A stretch of DNA of 64,000 nucleotides, taken from positions 107,304-171,303 of the forward strand of contig CADCDK010000007.1 in NCBI GenBank assembly GCA_902800185.1, in the 5' to 3' direction. The stretch's first letter is position 1. Each line of letters opens with the position of its first letter. The DNA is from an uncultured Prevotellaceae bacterium. GTDB lineage: Bacteria; Bacteroidota; Bacteroidia; Bacteroidales; Bacteroidaceae. The translations under genes were made by a program, and so were the position numbers. Below are positions 28,672 through 37,511 of the stretch, in pieces. The notes beneath the pieces are model-generated. The model did not search any database. It had not been told where the DNA came from and saw only the letters and a list, made by a program, of their open reading frames with translations.

Positions 28672-30069
28672 TTATCCCTCCATGAATGCCTCCACGTCTT
28701 TGGGGTGATAGGGGATGCGCTTCTCTCCGAGGAACCGACAACCGTCCTTGGTGATGAGGATGTCATCCTCGATGCGGATGCCGCCGAAGTCCTTGTAGGT
28801 CTCGATTTGGTCGAAGTTCAGGAACTCCGCGCAGTGTCCGCTCTTACGCCAGTCGTCGATCAGGGCGGGAATGAAGTAGATGCCCGGCTCGTCGGTCACC
28901 ACGAATCCCTCCTCCAGCCGTCGTCCCATGCGCAGCGCATTCGTGCCGAACTGGTCGAGTATCGGGCGTGTCTCCTCGTCGAAGCCCACGTTGATCTGGT
29001 CAAGGTTCTCCATGTCGTGAACGTCCATTCCCATCATGTGTCCCAGTCCGTGAGGCAGGAACAGGGCATGGGCACCGGCGCGCACAGCTTCCTCCGTGTC
29101 GCCCTTCATCAGTCCGAGCTCCTTCAGGCGGTCGGTCATCAGGCGTGCTACGGCAAAGTGGCAGTCCATGTATTTCACTCCGGGCTTGGCTACGCTGAGC
29201 ACCAGGTCGTGACAGTCCTCTACGATGCTGTAGATGTCGAGCTGCCGTTGCGTGTATTTCCCGCTTACCGGCATCGTGCGCGTGTTGTCCGAACAGTAGT
29301 TGTTCACCGTCTCCGCGCCACAGTCGCACAAAGCCAGCCTGCCAGCCTCCAGCGGGTTGAGCGACGGGTTGCCGTGCATGATCTCGCCGTGCTGGGAGAA
29401 GATCGTGGCGAAGCTCACCTGTGCCCCATACGAATGGGCGATGCCATCGACCTGTCCGGCGACGAACTTCTCCGTCACGCCGGGCTTGATGAGGCGCATG
29501 GCGGTGGTGTGCATCCTGTAGCCAATCTCCGCGGCACGCTCCATCTCCTCAATCTCCTCGGCGGTCTTGACAGAGCGCATCTTCACCACCGCACGGATCA
29601 GCTCCATCGAAGCCTCCTCCTTCTGTTGGTTCGGATGGATGCCGAGCAGGTCGAACACCTGTAGCTTGATGTCGTAGCGATAGGGCGGCAGGAAGTGAAT
29701 CTTGCGCTTCTGTGCCAGCGCCTCGTTGCAGAGCGTGCGCAGGGCGGCCATCGGAGCGGTGTTTGCCACACCCACTTCGGAGGCAAGATCCGCAACGCTG
29801 TTCACGGAGCCATACCACACGATGTCCTCGATGTCGATATCGTCGCCGATCAGCGTCTCACGGTCGTTGTCAATATCGATGACTCCCACCAGCCCGTCTC
29901 GCTGCTGTCCGAAGAAATACAGGAACGTCGAGTCCTGACGGAACGGATAGTAGGCGTTGTTGGGGTAGTTGTTCGGCGACTCGTTATTGCCGAACAGGAT
30001 AATCACTCCGCTCTTCACCAGTCTCTTCAACTGTTGACGGCGGTCGGTATAAGTCTGCTTGCTAAACAT
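28672..30069 (-). CDS. pepP: Xaa-Pro aminopeptidase (aminopeptidase P family, M24B)
   Basis: Metal-dependent cytosolic peptidase removing N-terminal residues ahead of proline. The 465-residue product has an aminopeptidase P N-terminal domain (residues 1-150, with FYFFGQQRDGLVGVID-like sequence) and a pita-bread catalytic domain. Two-metal ligands are visible: the Asp in LALCDCGAET and SDNTRTMPVSG, the His in HGLGHMMGMDVHD, and the Glu residues in TDEPGIYFIP and IRIEDDILIT. Length and motif order are normal. Lies 21 nt after ndk and 64 nt before the C1 peptidase, all minus strand. Confidence 0.94.
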   Translation of the reverse strand: MFSKQTYTDRRQQLKRLVKSGVIILFGNNESPNNYPNNAYYPFRQDSTFLYFFGQQRDGLVGVIDIDNDRETLIGDDIDIEDIVWYGSVNSVADLASEVGVANTAPMAALRTLCNEALAQKRKIHFLPPYRYDIKLQVFDLLGIHPNQQKEEASMELIRAVVKMRSVKTAEEIEEMERAAEIGYRMHTTAMRLIKPGVTEKFVAGQVDGIAHSYGAQVSFATIFSQHGEIMHGNPSLNPLEAGRLALCDCGAETVNNYCSDNTRTMPVSGKYTQRQLDIYSIVEDCHDLVLSVAKPGVKYMDCHFAVARLMTDRLKELGLMKGDTEEAVRAGAHALFLPHGLGHMMGMDVHDMENLDQINVGFDEETRPILDQFGTNALRMGRRLEEGFVVTDEPGIYFIPALIDDWRKSGHCAEFLNFDQIETYKDFGGIRIEDDILITKDGCRFLGEKRIPYHPKDVEAFMEG

Positions 30070-30090
30070 GCTTCATGCTTCGTTCTTGGT

Positions 30091-30552
30091 TTATCCCTCG
30101 CCTTCACCGTAGATGAAGTCGTGTGCGCCGCTCTTATAGTCCAGAATCTCCTCGGGACGGAAGAAACGTGCCAGCTCAATGTCTGCGTTGGCAGTAGAGT
30201 CAGAGGCATGCACAATGTTCTGCTGGTTGCTCAGCGAGTAGTCGCCGCGGATGGTGCCCGGTGCGGCCTCGCGTCCGTTGGTAGCACCCGTCATCGTGCG
30301 GACTACCTGCACGGCGTCAACACCCTCCAGGGCCAGTGCCACGACGGGCGATGCCTGCATGGAGGCGGCAAGAGACGGGAAGAAGGGACGATCCACCAGG
30401 TGCGCATAGTGCTCGCGCAGAATCTCGTCGCTGAGCTGCATGAGCTTCATGCCTGCGATGCGAAGTCCCCTACGCTCAAAGCGGTTGATAATCTCTCCAA
30501 TCAGCTGGCGCTGTACGCAGCTGGGTTTCAGTAATACAAGAGTCTTTTCCAT
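30091..30552 (-). CDS. ndk: Nucleoside diphosphate kinase
   Basis: Transfers phosphate between nucleoside tri- and diphosphates. The frame runs further up, but the start at 30552 (MEKTLVLLKPSCVQRQLIGE) matches the family and lies between a promoter element and the gene; product 153 residues. Motifs seen are LLKPSCVQRQLIGEIINRFE, FPSLAASMQASPVVALALEG and the phosphorylated His in QNIVHASDS, near residue 117. The commonest sequence after His is GSD; here it is ASD, which is usual in Bacteroidetes. Confidence 0.95.
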   Translation of the reverse strand: MEKTLVLLKPSCVQRQLIGEIINRFERRGLRIAGMKLMQLSDEILREHYAHLVDRPFFPSLAASMQASPVVALALEGVDAVQVVRTMTGATNGREAAPGTIRGDYSLSNQQNIVHASDSTANADIELARFFRPEEILDYKSGAHDFIYGEGEG

Positions 30553-30583
30553 ATTTATATTCTCTTTAGGTTCGTACTGAATG

Positions 30584-30591
30584 CAAAGGTA
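30584..30591 (-). promoter_or_regulatory. Bacteroidetes -7 element of ndk
   Basis: Minus strand reads TACCTTTG followed by C, 31 nt before the ndk ATG. At the -33 position TTTC replaces TTTG. It lies between the 24-bp repeat array and ndk, so ndk is transcribed apart from the GH35-GH2 gene. Confidence 0.55.
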
Positions 30592-30646
30592 CACAATTTC
30601 CTTGTGATACGAAAATTTTTGGCTCCAAAATTATTTTCGCAAAATT

Positions 30647-30734
30647 GTCCAATTGTGAAATCGTGAAATTGTCCAATTGTGAAATCGTGAAATTGTCCAA
30701 TTGTGAAATTGTGAAATCGTCCAATTGTGAAATC
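30647..30734 (-). repeat. 24-bp tandem repeat abutting the GH35-GH2 stop codon
   Basis: About 3.7 copies of the 24-bp unit whose plus-strand form is GTCCAATTGTGAAATC plus GTGAAATT; the third copy differs by single bases. The array begins at the stop codon of the GH35-GH2 gene and ends ~55 nt before the ndk promoter. A plus-strand open frame across it (8-residue repeats) is a by-product of the 24-nt period and not a gene. Confidence 0.9.
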
Positions 30735-33700
30735 TACTTGATTTTGGGCTTGAGCTCGTCGGGTGAGTCATTGGTGAACATGTTCACGGGGGGTGCCTCG
30801 TGGGTGAAGAAGTGGCTCACGGTCTCGGGCTCTATGCGCAGGGTGGGCTGGAAGTCGGCGCTCTGCATGTAGTCGAGGATGGCGCGGCGCATCTGGCGTG
30901 CCACAGGACGGCGGTCGAGGTTGCGGGTGATGTCCATCGTCGTCATGAGGAGTCGGCCGTTGAGGACACGTGCCTCGATGAGCATGCCGAGCTTGCGGCT
31001 GACATGCCAGGTGTCGATGGGCTGGATGGGCGGCTGGTAGTCGGCGGGCAGTTCCATGAGGTTCATGACCTGTGCCTTGTTCAGGAGCTCCCACCAGTTC
31101 AGGTCGCTCCATTCGCCGGTGGGGAAGCCGTGGGCGAAGAGGGGATGGCGGTTGTCGATGTAGGCGCCGGTGGTGTGGGGCGGCCGCATCTTGAACCAGC
31201 TGGTGTTCCAGAAGACGGGGAGGTAGGTCTGTTTGACATCGCTGCCCAGGCTTACCTTGCCTGCCGCCGTGAGCAGGACGGTGCCTCCCTTCTGCAGTAC
31301 GTCCAGGACTTGGGAGTCGAGGGTGTCGGAGGTGAAGATTTCTCCTCGTGCCGCCGTAGTCTCGCTCTTCTCTTCCTGCTGGGGATACACCCAGAATTGC
31401 CAGTGGTTGCGGGCGATCTCTCCTTTGTCATCCTCGATGGAGAGGGTGAGGGAATAGGTAAGAGGTAAGAGGGAAGAGGTGAGAGAGGTGAGGGCGGTTT
31501 CGACGGTTCCTATCGGGTTGTTCTTGCCGAGGGGAATGGTTTGTATGTCGAAGGTGCCTTCGTACTTCGCTCCCTGTTCGTTGTCGCTTGCCTCGATGGT
31601 GTATCGGCACTTGATGTTGTGCAGGTCGGAACCGCTGGCGTTATAGACTTCTACGGGAATGACGAGGTGCTCGTTGCTCTCGAAGACGAACTTCGGGAAA
31701 CGGGCCAGCGGGACGATGGGTGAACAGAACTCGCGCCATTCGCGGGCGTTGGTGTAGGCACCGTTTTTCTCGCGCCAGAACACGTTCAGCACGCCCTCCA
31801 GGGCTGTTCCCTGTCCGCTGTAGTCGTTAAGTGCCAGCAGTTGGAAGCCGGCATAGTCGCGGGTGCGCAGGTTACGCTCAATCTCATATTTATAGGCTGT
31901 GGTCTGCAGGCGTCCGCTGGCATAGAGGAATTTCCCGGCCTGCGAAGCCATCCCGTTCTTTGCCAACAGGTCGGCGAAGATCTCGAAGTTGCGTGCCTTG
32001 TATGCTCCCGTATATTGGGAGGTTTCCTCCAGGTCGGGGAAGGCGCACCACTGTCCCTGCTCGTGGGCGAGGATGGGGGAGTGGTTGGCACCCCTTTCGT
32101 CCTTCTCGGAGGGGACGGGCTTGTAGTTGCGGGGGAACTCTATCTGATCGAAGTAGTCATCGTCGGAGTGAGGGGCCTGCTTGTCCCAGTCGAGACCGCG
32201 GGCACCGCCCTTCACATGGTATTCGGAACCGCTGTCCCACGCCCATCCACCACCGACGGAGGCTCCGCAATAGACTTTCGTGGGGTCGTACTGCTTCATC
32301 TCTTTCACCCAGTCGTTGCAATAGGACACCCAGTCGCCGGCGGGCTCGTTGCCTGCCGCCATCATCACAAACGAGGGGTGGTGGCCATAGCGGTCAACGA
32401 TGGCCTTGCCTTCGTCCAGCAGGTATTGGTCGATGGACATGCCGCGGCGAAGCTTCACGCCGTGATTGGGCCACGAGGGGCCTTCGGGCTGGAGGTAGAA
32501 GCCGAGGCTGTCGGCGGCAACGAAGGCGGCTTCGGGCGGGCAGTAGCTGTGGAAGCGCATGTGGTTGAGTCCGTATTCCTTGCATTTGCGGAAGATTTGC
32601 ACCCACGACTCCACGTCGGTGGGAGGGTAGCCCGTCAGCGGGAAGCAGCAGTTCTCAACGGTTCCGCGCATCCAGACGGGTTTGCCGTTCATGTAGAACT
32701 GGCGGTCGCGGATGGAGATTTCGCGCATGCCGAAGGTGACATCGACGGGCGCGCCCTTGTAGATGACCTGTCGGGTGTAGAGGCGGGGGTGGAACTCGTC
32801 CCAGAGCTCAACGTCCTCGCCCATGAAGATGTTGTATTCGGCTTCGTTGACAAGAATCTTCACCGTCTTTGCCTTGATGTCGGGGATGACCCGAATCTTC
32901 TGGATGAGTGGGGTGGTGCGCAGTTCCATGCGTCCCACGATGCCGTTCCAGTTGCCTTGCGTCTGATCCGTCACGCTGTGGGAGTCTTGTCCCACGCAGA
33001 CGTTCTCGATGCCGTTGTAGATACAGATGGCAATCTCGTTCTCCTGTCCGGGACGGAGGTAGTTGGTGATGTCGTAGTCGTGGGGAACGGAGAGCGACAT
33101 CTGGTGTCCCACCTTCACGTTGTTGATGTAGAGGGTGGTCTCGATGTGCGGACGCTCCAGGTGGAGGAAGACCTGCTGCCGCTTCCATGTCTTCGGGATG
33201 CGGACAGTCTTCCGGTACCACGCATGTCCGATGTAGTGTTTCTCGGGCGTGAGGAAGAACGGGAACTTCATCTGTCCCTCGATGCGGTATTTCTCCATCG
33301 CGGGGTTGAAGTAGTACGACGAATCGTAGAGCGAACCCGTCCACGGGGTGTTGACGTTCACAGGGTTGCCCTTGCCGTTGGTCAGCATCGAGCCCGGCAG
33401 CGTGATGCGGTCGGTGTAGGCGGTGGGGGGCGTGCTGTCGCCCGTTTGGAACTCCCATTCGCCGCTGAGGTCTATCACCTGTGCTGTCGTTGTTGATTTA
33501 TTGGCTTCTAAGGCCAGCCACTCCACGCTCCTCAGTTCCTCGCCAGCCGTCTTGTCGGCCTCCCGAGGCAGATAGATGGGTGCATCGGGTTGCAGGGGAA
33601 GGATGCGCAGTTCCAGCTCCTTGCAGCCGGCGGGCAGTCGCCACAGACCGAACAGGAACGGCCGTCCGTAGTAGAAGTTGTCGGCAACGAGCTTGCCGTT

Positions 33701-35566
33701 GGCATACAGGCGGGCGCAGTCGCCCCGATAGTGGATGCGTAGCAGGCGGTTGGCTGTCGTGCCGTCAAGCTGAATCTTGTAGATGGCGGCCTGCTCGAAG
33801 TCGGTGTCGGCAGGTGCTTCCGCAACTTTGGCACGTCCCTTCACAATCTGTCGGGGTGCTCCCGCCGCCTTTATCTTCGTGAACGAAAGGGTTTTCTCGC
33901 TACAGCCTTCGCCCAATGCCGCCAGCGACTCCTCCGACAGGAAGAGGCGTTCTGCCTCGTGTGCCGTCAGCAGGTAGTAGGCCTTGCCGTCCTTGGAGCG
34001 GCAGACGGGCTTCTTCGTGCCCTGTGGCTTGACGTTCTTCAGCGTCTTGCCGTCGATGCAGAGCGTTGTGGGGATTCCCGCTACCTGTTGCAGGTAGATG
34101 CAGTCGTTGCGCTTGGCAACCAGCTGGGCTGTCGCATAGCGTATGCCCTCGATGTTGACGGGGAAGACGCAGATGGTGGCGGCAGGGATGGTCAGCTTGG
34201 GGAAGGTCACTCCGCAAGCCTCCAGCTGCACGTCTTTCTTGGTGGAGAGCTGTTGCAGGCGCTCGTAGTTGTTGATGAAGATGAACCCCTGTCCGTCTTT
34301 GCTCCTGTAGCTCCATCGCAATCCCCGGTCGTCGCCCTTCGTGATGTTCTGCGGTGCGGGGAAGGTTGCGTCCATCGGGGCGAGCAGCTCTCCGAAGTCG
34401 TGCATGAAGAGGTGGAGCGGCCGAAGCCTGAAGTATTGCGGATAGGCCTGCCCGAACTCGCCCAAGGGTGCCTGGAAGTCGTAGGTGCAGACAGGCAGGT
34501 CGTTGTTGGCGGTTGCGGGTGATGTCTGGCACTCGTTCAGCGTGTGTAGCTTCCCCTCGGGGTTGGTGCCTCCGTGATACATGTAGTAGCCGAGCAGGTT
34601 GCTGCCGCTGCCCAGTTTCACCACAGCCAGTGAGTAGCAGTCGTCGGGATAGATGAATGGACGGCGGTGGTAGGCTGTCACCATGCCTCCGCCTAACTCG
34701 CAGGTGAAGTAGGGGTACTGCTCGTCGCCCTTGCTGGTCTTCGCTTCCTGTTTCCCGAGCAGGTCGGTGCCGATGGCGGTTGACGAGCGGAAGGCCTTGA
34801 AGTTGAATGCCTGGTAATAGCTCCCGGCACACTCGGTGATGTCCTTGTCCCAGAAGCCGTCGGCATAGTCGCCGTAGAGTGGGATCATCTCGCCAAAGGG
34901 AACGGGTGTGGAGAGCTCGGGCCATCCCGTGCGGGTGTAGAAGGGGAGGTCGAAGCCGATGCCGGTGGCGATTTTCTTCAGCGCCATTAGGTAGCTGCCG
35001 CGTCCTCGGTACTCGTTGTCGAACTGGGCGGCGATGACGGGGCCTCCGTCTTTCCATTGCAGCCCTTGTACCTGTGTGAAGATTTGTCGGTAGAGCCGCT
35101 CCGCACGTTGCAGGAACAACGGCTCCTCGCTGCGCATCCGCACGCTCTTTCCGTCAGCGTTCTTCAATGAAAACATCCAGTCGGGGATGCCGCCGTTGCG
35201 TACCTCACCGTGACAGAACGGGCCTAAGCGCAGCACCACAGGCATCTGCTCTTGCTTGCAGAGCTCGAGGAAGCGGCGCAGGTTGCGCTGACCGTCCCAG
35301 CGGAAGTTGCCTTCTTCCTCCTCCACATGACTCCAGAAGACATAGGTGGCGATGATGGTCACTCCGCCCTCCTTCATCTTCCTGATTTCTCGCTGCCACT
35401 CGCCGGCAGGAATACGACTGTAGTGAATCTCGCCCATCACGGGAACCACTCGGTGCCCGTCAATGAGAAGGCTCTGACTATCCCACCTCACTTCCTTGCC
35501 AAAGTCGGCGGCAAAGAGAGAGAAATGGGATAGCAGAGCCACTGCTAATATAAAGAATTTCCTCAC
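30734..35566 (-). CDS. Secreted GH35-GH2 fusion, beta-galactosidase-type double glycosidase
   Basis: A 1610-residue protein with signal peptide (RKFFILAVALLSHFSLFA) and two catalytic modules. Residues ~25-360 are GH35-like: GEIHYSRIPAGEWQREIRKM at the start, the acid/base pair in QFDNEYRG (~residue 183) and a likely nucleophile Glu in FTCELGGGM (~290). Residues ~700-950 are beta-sandwich modules (GHAWYRKTVRIP, LHLERPHIETTLYIN), then a GH2 barrel with MNGKPVWMRGTVENC, acid/base MMAAGNEPAG (~1070) and ILAHEQGQWCAFPD (~1169, nucleophile). C-terminal beta domains follow. It starts at GTG with no upstream ATG in frame. The GH35 nucleophile region is unlike the classical EFWxGW form, so its activity is uncertain. 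Near residue 1357 an in-frame Leu/Thr/Ser-rich stretch is made of simple repeat sequence. Confidence 0.9.
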   Translation of the reverse strand: MRKFFILAVALLSHFSLFAADFGKEVRWDSQSLLIDGHRVVPVMGEIHYSRIPAGEWQREIRKMKEGGVTIIATYVFWSHVEEEEGNFRWDGQRNLRRFLELCKQEQMPVVLRLGPFCHGEVRNGGIPDWMFSLKNADGKSVRMRSEEPLFLQRAERLYRQIFTQVQGLQWKDGGPVIAAQFDNEYRGRGSYLMALKKIATGIGFDLPFYTRTGWPELSTPVPFGEMIPLYGDYADGFWDKDITECAGSYYQAFNFKAFRSSTAIGTDLLGKQEAKTSKGDEQYPYFTCELGGGMVTAYHRRPFIYPDDCYSLAVVKLGSGSNLLGYYMYHGGTNPEGKLHTLNECQTSPATANNDLPVCTYDFQAPLGEFGQAYPQYFRLRPLHLFMHDFGELLAPMDATFPAPQNITKGDDRGLRWSYRSKDGQGFIFINNYERLQQLSTKKDVQLEACGVTFPKLTIPAATICVFPVNIEGIRYATAQLVAKRNDCIYLQQVAGIPTTLCIDGKTLKNVKPQGTKKPVCRSKDGKAYYLLTAHEAERLFLSEESLAALGEGCSEKTLSFTKIKAAGAPRQIVKGRAKVAEAPADTDFEQAAIYKIQLDGTTANRLLRIHYRGDCARLYANGKLVADNFYYGRPFLFGLWRLPAGCKELELRILPLQPDAPIYLPREADKTAGEELRSVEWLALEANKSTTTAQVIDLSGEWEFQTGDSTPPTAYTDRITLPGSMLTNGKGNPVNVNTPWTGSLYDSSYYFNPAMEKYRIEGQMKFPFFLTPEKHYIGHAWYRKTVRIPKTWKRQQVFLHLERPHIETTLYINNVKVGHQMSLSVPHDYDITNYLRPGQENEIAICIYNGIENVCVGQDSHSVTDQTQGNWNGIVGRMELRTTPLIQKIRVIPDIKAKTVKILVNEAEYNIFMGEDVELWDEFHPRLYTRQVIYKGAPVDVTFGMREISIRDRQFYMNGKPVWMRGTVENCCFPLTGYPPTDVESWVQIFRKCKEYGLNHMRFHSYCPPEAAFVAADSLGFYLQPEGPSWPNHGVKLRRGMSIDQYLLDEGKAIVDRYGHHPSFVMMAAGNEPAGDWVSYCNDWVKEMKQYDPTKVYCGASVGGGWAWDSGSEYHVKGGARGLDWDKQAPHSDDDYFDQIEFPRNYKPVPSEKDERGANHSPILAHEQGQWCAFPDLEETSQYTGAYKARNFEIFADLLAKNGMASQAGKFLYASGRLQTTAYKYEIERNLRTRDYAGFQLLALNDYSGQGTALEGVLNVFWREKNGAYTNAREWREFCSPIVPLARFPKFVFESNEHLVIPVEVYNASGSDLHNIKCRYTIEASDNEQGAKYEGTFDIQTIPLGKNNPIGTVETALTSLTSSLLPLTYSLTLSIEDDKGEIARNHWQFWVYPQQEEKSETTAARGEIFTSDTLDSQVLDVLQKGGTVLLTAAGKVSLGSDVKQTYLPVFWNTSWFKMRPPHTTGAYIDNRHPLFAHGFPTGEWSDLNWWELLNKAQVMNLMELPADYQPPIQPIDTWHVSRKLGMLIEARVLNGRLLMTTMDITRNLDRRPVARQMRRAILDYMQSADFQPTLRIEPETVSHFFTHEAPPVNMFTNDSPDELKPKIK
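31444..31500 (-). repeat. Simple-repeat tract carried in frame inside the GH35-GH2 gene
   Basis: Plus strand reads runs such as GGAATAGGTAAGAGGTAAG and AGGGAAGAGGTGAGAGAGG, the same kind of AGGTAATAGG/GAGGGAAGAGG sequence that fills the maoC-trmD gap (36891-36982) and part of the crcB-nrdG gap. Here it codes for a Leu/Thr/Ser-rich stretch without breaking the frame. Confidence 0.6.
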
Positions 35567-35611
35567 GATGATGTAGTCTTGTTGGTAGTTTATTGTCAGT
35601 CCGCGGAGAGC

Positions 35612-36142
35612 CTACTCCTCCACCACGTACTTGGGAGACTCGCCATATTGGTTGGGCTCCGGAGTGCTGTCTTGACAGAGGAACACCAAGATGACAATCT
35701 TCAGGATGATGCTGGCAGAGAACAGCGCAATGGTCAACGGGTCGCATAAGAGCTTGAAAATCATGGCAACAAGCTCAACTGGTTCAATGTCATGATTCCC
35801 TCCTGTGATCAGGTTTCCAAAGACTCTGATCATGTTGATGATGAAGGTAATGGCTCCTGCCATACTCACAAGGCATTCTGCTCCCCACCACCAGCCGCTG
35901 CGTCCCGTGTCGTGCAGACGGCGGAAGACCAATGGAATGGTGGCCAACCATAACACCACGGAGGCAACGCCACCGAAGAGGGGAATCATGCTGATGACAA
36001 TGGTTCCGATGTAAATGGCCAGATAGCTCCACCAGAACTCAGAACGGCGTGAGCGTCCCGAGAATTGTGCTACTTTACTCCAAGCCTCTTTCACGGCTTG
36101 CTGGAAATCTAATGTGGGCAGAGCCCTTCTTTCGTTCATCAT
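35612..36142 (-). CDS. DUF805 domain membrane protein
   Basis: A 176-residue membrane protein of unknown function. The DUF805 signature is present: AQFSGRSRRSEFWWSYL near residue 26 and the later PLVFRRLHDTGRSGWWW near residue 72. Four hydrophobic segments are seen (about 40-62, 60-75 partly, 88-108, 125-160). The last ~20 residues are polar and acidic (DSTPEPNQYGESPKYVVEE). Two ATGs stand in tandem at the start. It lies 60 nt after trmD and 45 nt before the GH35-GH2 gene on the same strand, with no promoter seen between, so it may be in one unit with them. Confidence 0.88.
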   Translation of the reverse strand: MMNERRALPTLDFQQAVKEAWSKVAQFSGRSRRSEFWWSYLAIYIGTIVISMIPLFGGVASVVLWLATIPLVFRRLHDTGRSGWWWGAECLVSMAGAITFIINMIRVFGNLITGGNHDIEPVELVAMIFKLLCDPLTIALFSASIILKIVILVFLCQDSTPEPNQYGESPKYVVEE

Positions 36143-36202
36143 AGTTCTTGAATGTTTTAGTGATAGTTGGATGTTTTGTCTATGTTTCCATGAAATGGTT
36201 TT

Positions 36203-36880
36203 CTACTCCTTCAGTAGGTCGGGACGCAGTCGGCGGGTGCGTTCCATCGCCTGTTCCAGCTCCCAGTCGCGAATCTTCGCTTCATTGCCGCTGAGCAGAA
36301 TCTCGGGCACCTTCCATCCCTTGTAGTCGGCGGGACGGGTGTAGATGGGGGCTGCCAACAGATCGTCCTGGAAGCAGTCGGAGAGGGCCGACTGTTCGTC
36401 GCCAATAACCCCAGGCACCACCCTCACGATGGCATCGGCAATCATCGCCGCCACAAGCTCACCGCCTGTCAGCACAAAATCGCCAATGGAGATCTCGCGT
36501 GTGATGAGATGGTCGCGAACCCGTTGGTCGATGCCTTTGTAGTGTCCTGCCAGGATGATGAGGTTTCCTTTCAGCGACAGCTCGTTGGCCATGTGCTGGT
36601 CGAATCGCTCGCCGTCGGGCGAAGTAAAGATAACCTCGTCGTAGTCGCGCTCGGCCTTCAGTGCCGAGATACAGCGGTCGATAGGCTCACACTGCATCAC
36701 CATCCCCGCGCTGCCTCCGTAAGGGTAGTCATCCACACGCCGCCATTTGTCGAGCGTGTAGTCACGCAGGTTGTGCAGCCGGATCTCCGCCAACCCTTTC
36801 TTCTCAGCCCTCGCCAGGATAGACTCGTGGACGAATCCCTCCAGCATCTCGGGCAATACTGTTATAATATCAATTCGCAT
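36203..36880 (-). CDS. trmD: tRNA (guanine(37)-N1)-methyltransferase
   Basis: SPOUT-class enzyme methylating G37 next to the anticodon to prevent frameshifts. The 225-residue product has the family start [13 protein letters not shown], the region [17 protein letters not shown], the knot-forming [15 protein letters not shown] and the SAM-binding [29 protein letters not shown] (cited as [16 protein letters not shown]). Usually trmD sits with rpsP and rplS; here it follows maoC across a 97-nt repeat-filled gap, apparently under the maoC promoter. Confidence 0.96.
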   Translation of the reverse strand: MRIDIITVLPEMLEGFVHESILARAEKKGLAEIRLHNLRDYTLDKWRRVDDYPYGGSAGMVMQCEPIDRCISALKAERDYDEVIFTSPDGERFDQHMANELSLKGNLIILAGHYKGIDQRVRDHLITREISIGDFVLTGGELVAAMIADAIVRVVPGVIGDEQSALSDCFQDDLLAAPIYTRPADYKGWKVPEILLSGNEAKIRDWELEQAMERTRRLRPDLLKE

Positions 36881-36890
36881 ATTCTCAAAT

Positions 36891-36982
36891 TTCTTCCCTC
36901 TTTCTTCTTCCCTCTTTCTTCTTCCCTCTAACCTATTACCTATTCCTTATTACCTATTACCTATTACCTCTTCCCTCTTACC
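36891..36982 (-). repeat. Simple repeats between maoC and trmD
   Basis: Two and a half copies of a 14-bp unit (TTCTTCCCTCTTTC on the plus strand, 36891-36929) are followed by copies of the heptamer family ACCTATT and by CTCTTCCCTCTTACC. The tract runs into the 3' end of maoC. It fills the whole 97-nt gap and holds no promoter or gene. Confidence 0.85.
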
Positions 36983-37442
36983 TAAAATAATACAGGAACG
37001 TGGCGATGCCTTCAAGAGCCGGCTTGCGCTGGTTCTCAATCTCGATCTTGAATGCCACTTCGGTCTTGCAGACACCCCGCAGGTTCTGGATGTTGTGTAG
37101 CTTGGTGGACATGCGCACGCGACTTCCCGTGACGACAGGCTGTCCGAAGCGCATCTTGTCCATTCCGTAGTTCACGAGCATCTTGATGTTGTTCACCTCG
37201 ATAATCTGATCCCACAGGTAGGGGAGCAGCGAGAGCGTCAGATAGCCGTGTGCGATGGTGCTCTTATAAGGGCTCTCTTCTTTGGCACGCTCCGTGTCCA
37301 CATGAATCCACTGGTGGTCGAGTGTAGCATCGGCAAACAGGTTGATACGATCCTGATCCACCTGCAACCAGTCGGATGTTCCCAACTCCTGCCCTAAGTA
37401 GGCTTCAAACTCCTCGTATGAATTAATGATTAGTTTTCCCAT
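36978..37442 (-). CDS. MaoC-like (R)-enoyl-CoA/ACP hydratase domain protein
   Basis: A 154-residue single hot-dog protein. The hydratase motif is seen as FADATLDHQWIHVDTERAK (Asp and His about residues 51-56) followed by STIAHGYLTLSLLPYL, which matches MaoC dehydratases that hydrate trans-2-enoyl thioesters. Start MGKLIINSYEEFEAYLGQELG is usual for the bacterial NodN/MaoC type. Which thioester it uses is not known. First gene of a minus-strand run with trmD behind a good promoter. Confidence 0.9.
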   Translation of the reverse strand: MGKLIINSYEEFEAYLGQELGTSDWLQVDQDRINLFADATLDHQWIHVDTERAKEESPYKSTIAHGYLTLSLLPYLWDQIIEVNNIKMLVNYGMDKMRFGQPVVTGSRVRMSTKLHNIQNLRGVCKTEVAFKIEIENQRKPALEGIATFLYYFR

Positions 37443-37480
37443 ATTTTCGTCTTTTTGGTTATTCTTTTCAATAGATTGCG

Positions 37481-37511
37481 CAAAGTTACAAAAAGTTGAG
37501 AGCAGAACAAA
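37481..37511 (-). promoter_or_regulatory. Promoter of maoC-trmD
   Basis: On the minus strand: TTTG (37508-37511), a 19-nt spacer, then TAACTTTG (37481-37488) followed by C, 38 nt before the maoC ATG. Both elements are consensus. Confidence 0.75.

Noticed and set aside
30645-30872. Plus-strand open frame with 8-residue repeats (SNCEIVKL type)
   Set aside because: Produced by a 24-bp tandem repeat plus the antisense of the GH35-GH2 end; no start context or family match.
31841-33496. 551-residue plus-strand open frame opposite the GH35-GH2 gene
   Set aside because: It is the complement of a GC-rich coding region with no domain features; the minus-strand frame has signal peptide and glycosidase motifs.
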